Notes: a model not told the origin generated them from the letters alone. A DNA stretch of 28,126 bases from an uncultured Anaerolineaceae bacterium (GCA_937897615.1 CALCNO010000025.1:1-28126); one strand, 5' to 3'. Shown: positions 14,450 to 22,825, counted from the stretch's first letter. Translations and numbers: made by a program.

Positions 14450-15076
14450 TTACCCGGTGCCGAATTGGCGATCGCCGGCGTCCCCCAGGCCGGGGAGGAT
14501 ATAGCCTACATCGTTCAGGCGTTCATCCACGGCGGCCAGGTGGATAGGCACTTCCGGGTGGGCGCCATGAACGGCGGCAATCCCTTCCGGGGAGCCGATC
14601 AGCCCGACAAACTTGATCTTCTTGACGCCCCATTTCTTGAGTACCTCGATGGTAGCGGTGGCTGAGCCGCCGGTTGCCAGCATGGGGTCGAGGATAAGGC
14701 ACACCGATACGGTAGGGTCGGTGGGTAATTTATTGTAGTATTGCACCGGGCGCAGCGTCTTTTCATCGCGGTAGATGCCGATGTGCCAGACCTCGGCGCT
14801 GGGCATAAGCCCCCAGAATCCCTCTACCATGCCCAGGCCGGCGCGCAAGATGGGGATCAGGCCAATGCGTTCCTTGAGCGCCAGCCCCGGCGCCATTGCG
14901 AGTGGGGTTTGCGTGGCTACCGGCTCGGTGAGCAAGTCAGCGGTGACCTCATAGGTGAGCAGGCCGGCAATTTCACGCACGAGTTCACGGAACTTTTGCG
15001 GTTCGGTATTCACATCGCGCAGGATGGCCAGTTTGTGGGCGATCAGGGGATGTTGCGAGACAAAGACATTGTCCAT
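14450..15076 (-). CDS. upp: Uracil phosphoribosyltransferase
   Basis: The 208-residue enzyme makes UMP from uracil and PRPP in pyrimidine salvage. The PRPP loop LILDPMLATGGSATATIEVLKKWG spans about residues 126-149. LIPILRAGLGMVEGF near 73-87 and the uracil-binding end region DVGYILPGLGDAGDRQFGT near 188-206 are also family-typical, and length is exact. The ATG at 15076 is preceded by AGGAG at a five-base distance. It is transcribed divergently from ruvB; the two probable -10 boxes are about 65 bases apart. Confidence 0.97.
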   Translation of the reverse strand: MDNVFVSQHPLIAHKLAILRDVNTEPQKFRELVREIAGLLTYEVTADLLTEPVATQTPLAMAPGLALKERIGLIPILRAGLGMVEGFWGLMPSAEVWHIGIYRDEKTLRPVQYYNKLPTDPTVSVCLILDPMLATGGSATATIEVLKKWGVKKIKFVGLIGSPEGIAAVHGAHPEVPIHLAAVDERLNDVGYILPGLGDAGDRQFGTG

Positions 15077-15099
15077 AAATACTCCTGGGATTTTTAAGT

Positions 15100-15105
15100 A
15101 TTATA
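15100..15105 (-). promoter_or_regulatory. -10 box of upp
   Basis: A perfect TATAAT on the minus strand would start a message about 16 bases before the ATG, just enough to include the AGGAG site. The -35 region is weak. Confidence 0.6.
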
Positions 15106-15169
15106 GTCCATTTGCACCCGTTGAAAGCTGCGCATAGGCACGAAATCCAGAAAGAATCTTGGGAAAGTG

Positions 15170-15175
15170 TATAAT
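15170..15175 (+). promoter_or_regulatory. Leaderless-type -10 box of ruvB
   Basis: A perfect TATAAT lies exactly six bases before the ATG at 15182, with no ribosome binding site between and no -35 hexamer at 16-18 bases. Confidence 0.68.
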
Positions 15176-15181
15176 CAACCC

Positions 15182-16213
15182 ATGACCAGGGAAGATAACC
15201 GCATTACCCAGCCAGCCGAGCGCCCGGATGATCGTTTTGACCAGGCGTTGCGCCCTTTGAGCCTGCAGGAATTGATCGGGCAGGATCAGGTCAAAAAGAA
15301 TCTGGATATTCTCATCCAGGCGGCCAAAAAACGCCACGAGCCGCTCGACCATGTGCTCTTTTATGGGCCACCGGGACTTGGCAAGACCACCCTGGCACAC
15401 GTGCTTGCCAACGAGATGGGGGTGAATATCAAGATCACTTCCGGGCCGGCCATTGAGCGCACCGGTGACCTGGCTGCCATTCTCACCAATTTGCGGGCCG
15501 GGGATATCCTTTTCATTGATGAGATTCATCGCCTTGGCAAGTCGGTGGAAGAGATTCTCTACCCGGCAATGGAAGATTATGCGCTGGACATTGTCATTGG
15601 CAAGGGCCCGGCTGCCCGTTCTCTGCGCCTCAAGCTGCCGCGCTTCACCGTGATCGGCGCCACCACGCGCTTGGCGCTCATTGCGGCGCCGCTGCGCGCA
15701 CGCTTTGGGGCGGTTTACCGCCTGGACTACTACGATGAACCCGCCATGCAGCAGATCGTCAAACGCGCTGCCAAATTGCTGCAGGTCTTCGCGGAAGATT
15801 CCGGCGTTGTGGAAATTGCCCGCCGTGCTCGGGGCACCCCGCGGGTGGCACTGCGGCTGCTACGCCGCGTGCGCGATTTTGCCCAGGTGCGCAGCAACGG
15901 GGAGATCGACCTCAAAATTGCCCGCGATGCTATGGATTTGCTGGCGGTGGATGCACTTGGGCTGGATGATGTGGACCGCCGCGTACTGCTCACCGTGATC
16001 ACCAAATACAACGGTGGGCCGGTGGGGCTTGCCACCATCGCAGCCTCCATTAGCGAAGAGTCCGACACGATCATGGATGTGGTGGAGCCATACCTGTTGC
16101 AGCTGGGCTTTCTCGACCGTACGCCTCAGGGGCGCGTAGCCACCGAACTGGCTTACCAACACCTGAATTTGCCCTATCCTCAGAAAGAGAATCAGCCGCG
16201 GCTTATTCCCTGA
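15182..16213 (+). CDS. ruvB: Holliday junction branch migration ATPase RuvB
   Basis: The 343-residue AAA+ motor drives branch migration of Holliday junctions together with RuvA. Walker A is FYGPPGLGKTT near residues 60-70 and Walker B is LFIDEIHRL near 110-118. The sensor-1 strand GATTR lies near 160 and the arginine-finger block PLRARFG near 171-177. Sensor 2 is GTPRVALRLLRRVRDFA near 220-236, and a winged-helix domain ends the protein. Length is normal. The ATG at 15182 has TATAAT six bases upstream and no Shine-Dalgarno; an in-frame ATG at 15167 would overlap that box. No ruvA or ruvC is in the window. queA follows after one base, so the genes are co-transcribed. Confidence 0.97.
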   Translation: MTREDNRITQPAERPDDRFDQALRPLSLQELIGQDQVKKNLDILIQAAKKRHEPLDHVLFYGPPGLGKTTLAHVLANEMGVNIKITSGPAIERTGDLAAILTNLRAGDILFIDEIHRLGKSVEEILYPAMEDYALDIVIGKGPAARSLRLKLPRFTVIGATTRLALIAAPLRARFGAVYRLDYYDEPAMQQIVKRAAKLLQVFAEDSGVVEIARRARGTPRVALRLLRRVRDFAQVRSNGEIDLKIARDAMDLLAVDALGLDDVDRRVLLTVITKYNGGPVGLATIAASISEESDTIMDVVEPYLLQLGFLDRTPQGRVATELAYQHLNLPYPQKENQPRLIP

Positions 16214-16214
16214 T

Positions 16215-17234
16215 ATGAAAACCTCCGATTTTGATTATCATCTGCCGCCGGAGCGGATTGCCCAGACCCCGGTGGAACCCCGCCACGCTTCACGCCTGAT
16301 GGTGCTGCGCCGCGACCAACCCTCGCCTGAAGACAGCCGCTTTGAGTTGATTGGCAATTACCTGAACCCCGGCGATCTGCTGGTGATCAACCAAACGCGG
16401 GTGATCCCGGCGCGCCTGTTTGCCAGAAAAGCCACGGGCGGGCGGGTGGAATTGCTGCTCTTAAAACGCCTGGCTGCCAATACCTGGGAGGCCTTGGTTG
16501 GCGGCAAAGGACTTAAACCCGGCGTTGCCCTCACGGTGGAGAACGGCCCTACTGTTGAGATCGTTGAGCAGTTGGAAGGCAGCCGGCGCGTGGTACGGTT
16601 TTTAGGCGCCAGCGAAGAATCTCTCAGCCAGGCCGGCGAAATGCCGCTGCCGCCATATATCCATACGCATCTAAATAATCCGGAACGGTATCAAACGGTT
16701 TATGCCACCCAGACCGGCTCGGCAGCCGCCCCCACGGCCGGGCTGCACTTTACCCCGGAATTGATGGTACGCCTGGAGCAGCAGGGCATTCGTTTTGCGC
16801 GGGTGACGCTGCACGTGGGGCTGGATACCTTTTTGCCTGTCAAGGAAGCAGACCCGCAGGATCACCTCATCCACAGCGAGTGGTGCGAGGTCACGGCAGA
16901 CACCGCGGCTTTGATTAACGAAGTGAAATCTGCTGGCCGGCGGGTGATTGCGGTGGGCACTACCTCGGTGCGCACACTGGAAACAGCCGCGCGCGCCAGC
17001 GAAATATCGGGCATGGTCAGCGCCGTTAGCGGCCCCACCAATCTTTTCATCCTGCCGGGCTTCAAGTTTCAGGTGGTGGATGCGATGATCACCAACTTCC
17101 ACTTGCCGAAATCTTCGCTCATCATGCTGGTGAGCGCATTTGCCGGGCGCGAAAAGGTGCTGGCGGCCTATCAAACCGCCATCGAACGCGGCTACCGTTT
17201 TTACTCCTTTGGCGATGCCATGTTGATCCTGTGA
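16215..17234 (+). CDS. queA: tRNA preQ1(34) S-adenosylmethionine ribosyltransferase-isomerase
   Basis: The 339-residue enzyme builds epoxyqueuosine on preQ1-modified tRNA, using the ribosyl group of SAM. It begins MKTSDFDYHLPPERIAQTPVEPR, as all QueA proteins do. It has GDLLVINQTRVIPARLF near 54-70, the GSAAAPTAGLHFTPEL block near 170-185, HVGLDTFLPV near 199-208, and the late TNFHLPKSSLIMLVSAFAG near 295-313. The start is one base after the ruvB stop. ruvB-queA adjacency is common in bacteria. The next gene overlaps its stop by four bases (GTGA). tgt is not in the window. Confidence 0.97.
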   Translation: MKTSDFDYHLPPERIAQTPVEPRHASRLMVLRRDQPSPEDSRFELIGNYLNPGDLLVINQTRVIPARLFARKATGGRVELLLLKRLAANTWEALVGGKGLKPGVALTVENGPTVEIVEQLEGSRRVVRFLGASEESLSQAGEMPLPPYIHTHLNNPERYQTVYATQTGSAAAPTAGLHFTPELMVRLEQQGIRFARVTLHVGLDTFLPVKEADPQDHLIHSEWCEVTADTAALINEVKSAGRRVIAVGTTSVRTLETAARASEISGMVSAVSGPTNLFILPGFKFQVVDAMITNFHLPKSSLIMLVSAFAGREKVLAAYQTAIERGYRFYSFGDAMLIL

Positions 17235-17914
17235 GAGTTATGGAATCTTTGGAGAGCATTTCCCGCGAAGTGATTGCCTGCCGCAAGTGCCCGCGCCTGG
17301 TGGCCTGGCGTGAACAGGTGGGGGTGGAAAAACGCCGCGCCTATCGCGAGGAGATGTATTGGGCCAAAGGTGTACCTGGTTTTGGTGACCCGCAGGCCCG
17401 CGTGCTGGTATTGGGCCTGGCGCCGGGCGCACATGGTTCTAATCGCACCGGGCGCATGTTCACCGGTGACGATTCGGGAAAATTCCTCTACCCGGCCTTG
17501 TACCGGGCAGGTTTTGCCAGCCAGCCGGAGGCATACGCAATAGTGGACGGGTTGACACTAACGGATCTGTGGATTACAGCAGTGTGTCGCTGTGTTCCCC
17601 CGGATAACAAACCCAATGCCGGGGAAATCGTTGCCTGCCGGCCTTTCCTACAGCATGAGATGCTGGCATTGCCGGATTTGCAGGGGATTGTGGCACTGGG
17701 GAAGATCGCCTTTGATTGCGCCCTAAGCCTCACAGGCCGGAAGGCGGGCGTCACTCGTTTTGGGCATGGCGTGTTGCTGCCGCGCGCAGAGGAAAAACCG
17801 TGGATTCTGGCCTCATATCATCCCAGCCGACAAAACACCCAGACCGGGCGGTTGACCGAAACGATGTTCGACCAGGTCTGGGCGGAAGCGGCAAAACAGC
17901 TAAAAGCTAGTTGA
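17231..17914 (+). CDS. Uracil-DNA glycosylase, family 5 (UDGb, iron-sulfur type)
   Basis: The 227-residue protein removes uracil and other deaminated bases from DNA. Motif 1, GLAPGAHGSNRTGRMFTGD (near residues 62-80), and motif 2, ASYHPSRQNTQTG (near 195-207), match family 5 rather than family 4. The N-terminal CRKC (Cys17, Cys20) and the later cysteines in VCRC and ACRPF would bind a 4Fe-4S cluster. The start is GTG at 17231 overlapping the queA stop; an ATG at 17240 is the alternative. It is the third gene of the ruvB operon, which thus joins recombination and base excision repair functions. Its end overlaps the convergent methyltransferase by eight bases. Confidence 0.9.
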   Translation: MRVMESLESISREVIACRKCPRLVAWREQVGVEKRRAYREEMYWAKGVPGFGDPQARVLVLGLAPGAHGSNRTGRMFTGDDSGKFLYPALYRAGFASQPEAYAIVDGLTLTDLWITAVCRCVPPDNKPNAGEIVACRPFLQHEMLALPDLQGIVALGKIAFDCALSLTGRKAGVTRFGHGVLLPRAEEKPWILASYHPSRQNTQTGRLTETMFDQVWAEAAKQLKAS

Positions 17915-18668
17915 TTGGCTTCTGGGTAACGTACCACACCCGGCTGGACGTGGGGGTCAATGGGGTTAAGTCGGTGAGGCTGCCAAACTTCCCCACCACT
18001 TTGAGACCGGCGTAGTGCAGGCATTTCTCGATCTCCTCGATGGAGAAGGCGCGCTCGGTGTGCTTCTCTTCGAATTTTTCCCAAAAATTCCCTTCGCGTA
18101 CAAACCAGGTGATCTTCACGCAGGCGGTGCGTTTTTCAAAGTCGTAATTGGTACGGTGCAATTCCAGCAGATCCGGCGTTTCCTGCTGCACGTAGCACTT
18201 GGACTGCTGCCAGTTTACCGCTAATCCGTAAGTGGTGTTCATATCGAAGATGAACCAGCCGCCCGGCACGAGTGCGCGGGCAATGTTGTTGCAGGTGGAT
18301 TGCAGGTCATCATTGGTGAGCATGTAATTCAGGCTGTCGAACCAGCAGGTTGCTACATCGAACTTCTCATCGAAATCCAGAAAGCGCATATCCTGCTGGA
18401 TGAAGTGGACACTTGCCTGTGTTTGATGGGCGCGATGGCGCGCCAGGCGCAGCATCTCTTCAGATTGGTCAATGCCGGTTACCTGCCACCCCTGGGCTTG
18501 CATGGAAAGCGCAAAGCTGCCTTCTCCGCAGGCCACGTCCATCATATTCCCGCTTTTGGAAATTTTGAACTCATCCAGCACCTTCGGGATGATCTCGGCA
18601 ACGGCCTGAGAAAGGGTGGGGTAATTCCCTTTGGCATAAACTGTGGCAAACTCACTGTACAGAGACAT
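17907..18668 (-). CDS. Class I SAM-dependent methyltransferase
   Basis: The 253-residue protein has a Rossmann-type methyltransferase fold. Motif I is MMDVACGEGSFALSMQAQG (about residues 41-59), followed by VTGIDQSEEML with the ribose-binding acidic residue. Motif II is FDVATCWFDSLNYM near 106-119, and LVPGGWFIFDMNT lies near 136-148. The pattern resembles small-molecule or unassigned methyltransferases; the substrate is unknown. The ATG at 18668 is six bases after AAGGAG; a GTG just before it is in frame. It appears to be transcribed alone, separated from eno by a terminator. Confidence 0.88.
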   Translation of the reverse strand: MSLYSEFATVYAKGNYPTLSQAVAEIIPKVLDEFKISKSGNMMDVACGEGSFALSMQAQGWQVTGIDQSEEMLRLARHRAHQTQASVHFIQQDMRFLDFDEKFDVATCWFDSLNYMLTNDDLQSTCNNIARALVPGGWFIFDMNTTYGLAVNWQQSKCYVQQETPDLLELHRTNYDFEKRTACVKITWFVREGNFWEKFEEKHTERAFSIEEIEKCLHYAGLKVVGKFGSLTDLTPLTPTSSRVWYVTQKPIN

Positions 18669-18762
18669 CACTTGCTCCTTGCGGGCGTACCCGTTTGTTG
18701 ATTTTTACCACAGGACTGCTGTTTTGGATAGTTGATTCTTTGCCGCGTTGCGCGGCTTTAAA

Positions 18763-18797
18763 CAAAAACAGCGGAGTGCTTAATGCAACTCCGCTGT
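18763..18797 (-). terminator. Intrinsic terminator of eno
   Basis: On the minus strand ACAGCGGAGT (18797-18788) pairs with ACTCCGCTGT (18777-18768) around a ten-base loop and runs into TTTTTG. Confidence 0.88.
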
Positions 18798-18814
18798 CCT
18801 TTTGTGGTTTTGGC

Positions 18815-20107
18815 TTACTTGGAGTGCGCTTTGAGCGCCGACCAGCCGGCGTATTTGGCGGTATCGCCCAGTTCAGCTTCGATGCGGATCAGCTGGTTGT
18901 ACTTGGCCACACGGTCAGAACGGGCGGGGGCCCCGGTCTTGATCTGCCCCATATTGAGCGCCACGGCCAGGTCTGCAATGGTGGCGTCTTCGGTCTCGCC
19001 GGAACGGTGAGAGGTGACGGCGCGCCAGCCGTTGCGGTGGCAGGTTTCCACAGCTTCAATGGTCTCGGTGAGGCTGCCGATCTGGTTCAACTTCACCAGC
19101 AGGGCGTTGCAGGCATCTTCTTTGATGGCTTTGCGCACGCGCTCCGGGTTGGTCACCAGCAGGTCGTCTCCCACGATCTGAACCTTGTGGCCGATCTCTT
19201 TGGTGAGCAGCTTCCAGCTTTCCCAGTCATCCTGGGCCAGGCCGTCTTCGATCGAGACAATGGGATACTGCTTTACCCAGTTCTTCCAGAACTCCACCAT
19301 CTGTTCGCCGCTGAGTTTCTTGCCTTCCTTGCGCAGGTTATAGGTGCGGGTCTCCTCATCGTAAAGTTCCGAAGCGGCAGGATCAAGCGCGATGCACACC
19401 TGTTCGCCAGCCTTGTAACCGGCTTTTTCAATGGCTTCCAGAATGACTTCAACGGCCTCGTTGTTCGCCTTGAGGGCTGGTGCGTAACCACCTTCATCGC
19501 CAACGAGCGTGGTATAGCCGCGTGCCTTGAGCACAGCTTTAAGGGCATGGTAGATCTCGGCACCCCAGCGCAGGCCTTCAGCAAAGCTGGGCGCACCCAG
19601 CGGCATCACCATGAATTCCTGGGCGTCAGTGGATTGCCAGGAGGTGTGCGCGCCGCCGTTGAGGATGTTCATCATCGGCACGGGCAGTACATGGGCATAG
19701 ACGCCGCCCAGGTAACGGTAAAGCGGAAGCCCGTGAGATTCGGCCGCGGCTTTGGCAACCGCCAGCGAAACGCCCAGGATGGCATTGGCGCCGAGGCGCG
19801 ACTTGTTCTTGGTGCCGTCCAGGCTGATGAGGTACTCATCAATATCTTTCTGTTCGGAGGCATCCATGCCCAGCAGGTTTTCGGCAATTTCGCCATTGAC
19901 GTTCTCAACGGCTTTTAAGACACCCTTGCCGTTGTAACGCGCTTTGTCGCCGTCGCGCATCTCCAGCGCTTCGTGGACGCCAGTGGAAGCGCCCGAGGGA
20001 ACCATTGCGGTACCGTAGGAGCCATCTTCCAGCAAAACACTTACTTCAACGGTGGGATTCCCGCGGGAATCCAGTACTTCCAAAGCCTCAACATTTACGA
20101 TTTCCAT
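18815..20107 (-). CDS. eno: Enolase (phosphopyruvate hydratase)
   Basis: The 430-residue enzyme converts 2-phosphoglycerate to phosphoenolpyruvate. It has EVLDSRGNPTVEV at the N-terminus and GASTGVHEALEMRDGD near residues 40-55. The magnesium ligands and catalytic lysines lie in SIEDGLAQDDWE, GDDLLVTN and LVKLNQIGSLTE, and SHRSGETEDATIADLAV follows. Length is typical. Two ATGs are close; the one at 20107 is eight bases after AAGGA, while the one at 20116 touches that site, so 20107 is preferred. The gene has its own promoter inside the end of pyrG and its own terminator. Confidence 0.97.
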   Translation of the reverse strand: MEIVNVEALEVLDSRGNPTVEVSVLLEDGSYGTAMVPSGASTGVHEALEMRDGDKARYNGKGVLKAVENVNGEIAENLLGMDASEQKDIDEYLISLDGTKNKSRLGANAILGVSLAVAKAAAESHGLPLYRYLGGVYAHVLPVPMMNILNGGAHTSWQSTDAQEFMVMPLGAPSFAEGLRWGAEIYHALKAVLKARGYTTLVGDEGGYAPALKANNEAVEVILEAIEKAGYKAGEQVCIALDPAASELYDEETRTYNLRKEGKKLSGEQMVEFWKNWVKQYPIVSIEDGLAQDDWESWKLLTKEIGHKVQIVGDDLLVTNPERVRKAIKEDACNALLVKLNQIGSLTETIEAVETCHRNGWRAVTSHRSGETEDATIADLAVALNMGQIKTGAPARSDRVAKYNQLIRIEAELGDTAKYAGWSALKAHSK

Positions 20108-20158
20108 TTTATCCATCCTTTTTATGAGCGGTCAGAATAATGCCAAAACAAGGCAAGT

Positions 20159-20187
20159 ATAATACAGAATTTTTCTTCAGGATTCAA
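20159..20187 (-). promoter_or_regulatory. Promoter of eno
   Basis: On the minus strand TTGAAT (20187-20182) is 17 bases from TATTAT (20164-20159). The -35 box lies inside the last codons of pyrG. The leader would be about 45 bases. Confidence 0.75.
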
Positions 20188-21820
20188 AGGCCAATGGTGG
20201 TTCACGGTACTGGATGTGCTCTTTCTCGCAGGCAGCGCGCAGGAATTGCACGAACAATGGGTGCGGCCTTGTTGGGCGCGAAAGGAATTCCGGGTGGAAT
20301 TGCGTGCCCAGCATGAACGGATGACCCTGCAACTCAACGATCTCCACCAGTTTGCCGTCCGGCGAAACGCCGGAGCACAGTAGCCCGTTTGCTTCCAGGA
20401 GGGGGCGGTATTCATTGTTCAACTCAAAGCGGTGGCGATGGCGCTCCTGCACTTCCGCCGCGCCGTAGGCTTTTTGCGCAATCGAGTCTTTTGCCAGGCG
20501 GCAGGGATAGATGCCCAGGCGCATAGTGCCGCCCAGGTTGGCAACCTTTTTCTGCTCCAGCATCAGGTCGATCACCGGGTAAGGGGTGGAACGGTCGAAT
20601 TCGGCCGAGTTGGCTTTTTCATCTTTGAGGATGGCACGGGCAAATTCCACCACCTGTAATTGCATCCCCAGGCACAACCCAAAATAGGGAACTTTTCTTT
20701 CGCGTGCAAAGCGGATGGCTGCAATCTTCCCTTCAATGCCGCGGCTGCCAAATCCGCCGGGGACAAGAATGCCCTGCACATCTTCCAGAATTTTAGTGCC
20801 GCCGGGCTTTTCAAGGTCAACGGAATGCACCCATTTCAACTGTACTTCAACTCCCAGCGCCAGGGCGGCATGTTTCAATGCCTCGCGCACGCTGATGTAG
20901 GCATCGTGCAACTCCACATACTTGCCCACCAGCGCGATGGTGACGGAGGGTTTTTCCTTTTTGGTTTGTTCCACCAGCTTTTTCCAGGGTTTCCAATCTG
21001 GTTCTTTTCTGGCGGTGAGGTTAAGCCGTTCCAGCAGGTAATCGCCGACGTTGGCTTTTTCCAGCAGCAGGGGAATCTCATACAGGATTGGCGCCGTGAC
21101 CATAGGGATGACTGCACGTGGTTCAACATCGCAGAACTGGGCGATCTTTTCGCACAGGCTCTTTTCAACGGGAGTATCACTGCGGGCAACGATCATATCT
21201 GGCGCGATGCCGATGGAACGCAATTCCTTGACGGAGTGCTGGGTGGGCTTGGTTTTCAACTCACTGGTGGCGCCAATGTACGGCAGCCAGGTGACGTGAA
21301 TGTAGAGGGTGTTTTCTTTGCCCAGATCGTTGCGCAATTGGCGCAGTGCTTCCAAAAAGGGCAGGCTTTCAATATCGCCAACCGTGCCGCCAACTTCCAC
21401 CAGCACGATCTCGGCATCGGAGAGTTTGCCCACCATGGCAATCCGCCGCTTGATCTCGTTGGTGATGTGGGGGATCACCTGGATGGTGCCGCCCAGGTAG
21501 TCACCGCGGCGCTCTTTGGCGATCACTTCGGCATAGACTTGCCCGGTGGTAACGTTACACTCTTTATTGAGACGGATATCAATAAATCGTTCGTAATGCC
21601 CCAGGTCGAGGTCGGTTTCGGCGCCGTCATCCAGAACGAACACCTCGCCGTGCTGGTAGGGACTCATGGTGCCGGGGTCCACATTGATGTATGGGTCCAG
21701 CTTTTGCACGGCCACTTTGAACCCGCGCTGTTTGAGCAGGCGTCCAACGGCTGCGGCGGTAACGCCCTTGCCAACTGAACTGACCACACCGCCGGTAAAA
21801 AAGATATACTTGATGGGCAT
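20177..21820 (-). CDS. pyrG: CTP synthase
   Basis: The 547-residue enzyme converts UTP to CTP using glutamine. The synthetase domain starts with KYIFFTGGVVSSVGKGV (P-loop) and has DPYINVDPGTMSPYQHGEVFV and the VEVGGTVGDIES loop. The glutamine amidotransferase domain has the nucleophile cysteine in FGLCLGMQLQ and the catalytic histidine in GTQFHPEF. The start at 21820 is set by GGAGA five bases upstream and by the conserved MPIKYIF; the frame stays open upstream without homology. The leader contains a threefold ATTCTA repeat. A terminator separates it from the S1 gene. Confidence 0.97.
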   Translation of the reverse strand: MPIKYIFFTGGVVSSVGKGVTAAAVGRLLKQRGFKVAVQKLDPYINVDPGTMSPYQHGEVFVLDDGAETDLDLGHYERFIDIRLNKECNVTTGQVYAEVIAKERRGDYLGGTIQVIPHITNEIKRRIAMVGKLSDAEIVLVEVGGTVGDIESLPFLEALRQLRNDLGKENTLYIHVTWLPYIGATSELKTKPTQHSVKELRSIGIAPDMIVARSDTPVEKSLCEKIAQFCDVEPRAVIPMVTAPILYEIPLLLEKANVGDYLLERLNLTARKEPDWKPWKKLVEQTKKEKPSVTIALVGKYVELHDAYISVREALKHAALALGVEVQLKWVHSVDLEKPGGTKILEDVQGILVPGGFGSRGIEGKIAAIRFARERKVPYFGLCLGMQLQVVEFARAILKDEKANSAEFDRSTPYPVIDLMLEQKKVANLGGTMRLGIYPCRLAKDSIAQKAYGAAEVQERHRHRFELNNEYRPLLEANGLLCSGVSPDGKLVEIVELQGHPFMLGTQFHPEFLSRPTRPHPLFVQFLRAACEKEHIQYREPPLAFES

Positions 21821-21843
21821 TGGTTTCTCCAATCTCCAACTCC

Positions 21844-21872
21844 ATTCTACAAGAATTCTATTCGTAATTCTA
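21844..21872. repeat. Three ATTCTA repeats in the pyrG leader
   Basis: ATTCTA occurs at 21844-21849, 21855-21860 and 21867-21872, spaced 11 and 12 bases apart, close to one helix turn. On the transcribed (minus) strand each reads TAGAAT, so they may be alternative -10 boxes or a protein-binding array. Confidence 0.5.
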
Positions 21873-21879
21873 GGTATAG

Positions 21880-21908
21880 AAAACCATCCCCTTTTGAGGG
21901 ATGGTTTT
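21880..21908 (-). terminator. Intrinsic terminator of the S1-domain gene
   Basis: An 11-bp stem around a seven-base loop (21880-21890 with 21898-21908) ends in a TTTT stretch on the minus strand, between the S1 gene and pyrG. Confidence 0.8.
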
Positions 21909-21914
21909 AGGTCG

Positions 21915-22760
21915 TTAGTTGTTTTGGGTTTTGTTCTTGAGGGTGCGTTCCAGAATGTCTTCCTGTTCGGCACCTCTGCTTTTGGTCTTGCGGGGCTCGC
22001 TTTTTTGTTTCTTTTCGTTGGCCTTTTCCATGGCGGCTTTGAGAGCCATTTCCATGGCGGTCAACTGCGGCTCATCACTGGCGTTTACTTCTTCCATGAT
22101 GGCGGCGTTGCTGTTAGCGCCAACCTTGCGCGGTTTGCGCGCAGGTCTGTGCTCTTCCTTTGAGTCATCCGGTTTGCGAGCAGCCCTGGGGGCAGGTTTT
22201 GGTTTTTCTTCAACGGGTGCTTCCTCAGGTTCAGGGAGCAGGGCTTTCATGCTCAGTTTGATCTGCTTTTTACGGCGGTTGACCTCAAGGATCTGGGCTT
22301 CGATCTCATCCCCTTCCTTGACGACATCACCGGGAACTTTGACGTAACCGTGGGCCATCTCACTGATGTGCACCAGGCCGGGGCGTTCCGCGCCGATTTC
22401 AACAAAAGCGCCAAATTTCTCCAGGCGCACTACTTTGCCTTTGACGGATTCGCCAACCTTGATTTCGCGCCATTCAAGCGCCAGCGGTTGGAGCATGGTC
22501 AGTTCAATGCGCTCTTCGCCGTCTTTTTTAGCGATGCGTTTGACCCACACATTGATTTCGTCGCCAACTTTGAGGACGTCTTCAACACGCTTAACGGGGG
22601 CGCTATCAACAGCGACAATTTGGGAAATGTGAAGGACTGCGGGCTTGCCCAGGCCGATATCAATTACGGCACCGGCCAGGCTTACTTTGACCACTTTTCC
22701 TGTGAACTGCGTTTTCGGTTCGATTGTGCGGTTTGTATCCGCAGCAATATTGTTGTCCAT
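21915..22760 (-). CDS. S1 RNA-binding domain protein (ribosomal protein S1-like)
   Basis: The 281-residue protein has two S1 (OB-fold) domains, about residues 19-88 and 103-173. The second is the most typical, with GKVVRLEKFGAFVEIGAERPGLVHISEM. A tail of about 105 residues, rich in lysine, arginine, glutamate and proline and probably disordered, completes it. Classical S1 has four to six such domains, so this short form may act as the S1 of this lineage or as a separate RNA-binding factor. The ATG at 22760 is preceded by GGGAGAG. It has the strongest promoter in the window, suggesting high expression, and its own terminator. Confidence 0.88.
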   Translation of the reverse strand: MDNNIAADTNRTIEPKTQFTGKVVKVSLAGAVIDIGLGKPAVLHISQIVAVDSAPVKRVEDVLKVGDEINVWVKRIAKKDGEERIELTMLQPLALEWREIKVGESVKGKVVRLEKFGAFVEIGAERPGLVHISEMAHGYVKVPGDVVKEGDEIEAQILEVNRRKKQIKLSMKALLPEPEEAPVEEKPKPAPRAARKPDDSKEEHRPARKPRKVGANSNAAIMEEVNASDEPQLTAMEMALKAAMEKANEKKQKSEPRKTKSRGAEQEDILERTLKNKTQNN

Positions 22761-22796
22761 AAGACACTCTCCCAAGTCTAATATCAGCGAGGGGTC

Positions 22797-22825
22797 ATTA
22801 TACCCCGTGCCGGATGATTAGTCAA
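22797..22825 (-). promoter_or_regulatory. Strong promoter of the S1-domain gene
   Basis: On the minus strand TTGACT (22825-22820) is exactly 17 bases from a perfect TATAAT (22802-22797). The leader would be about 30 bases and includes the ribosome binding site. Confidence 0.9.

Noticed and set aside
18695..19918. Long plus-strand open frame of 407 codons opposite eno
   Set aside because: It is fully antisense to a clear enolase gene, has no recognisable domain or ribosome binding site, and is the usual shadow of a GC-rich conserved gene.
20660..21778. Plus-strand open frame of 372 codons opposite pyrG
   Set aside because: It mirrors the pyrG coding sequence, and its residue pattern is that of an antisense shadow.
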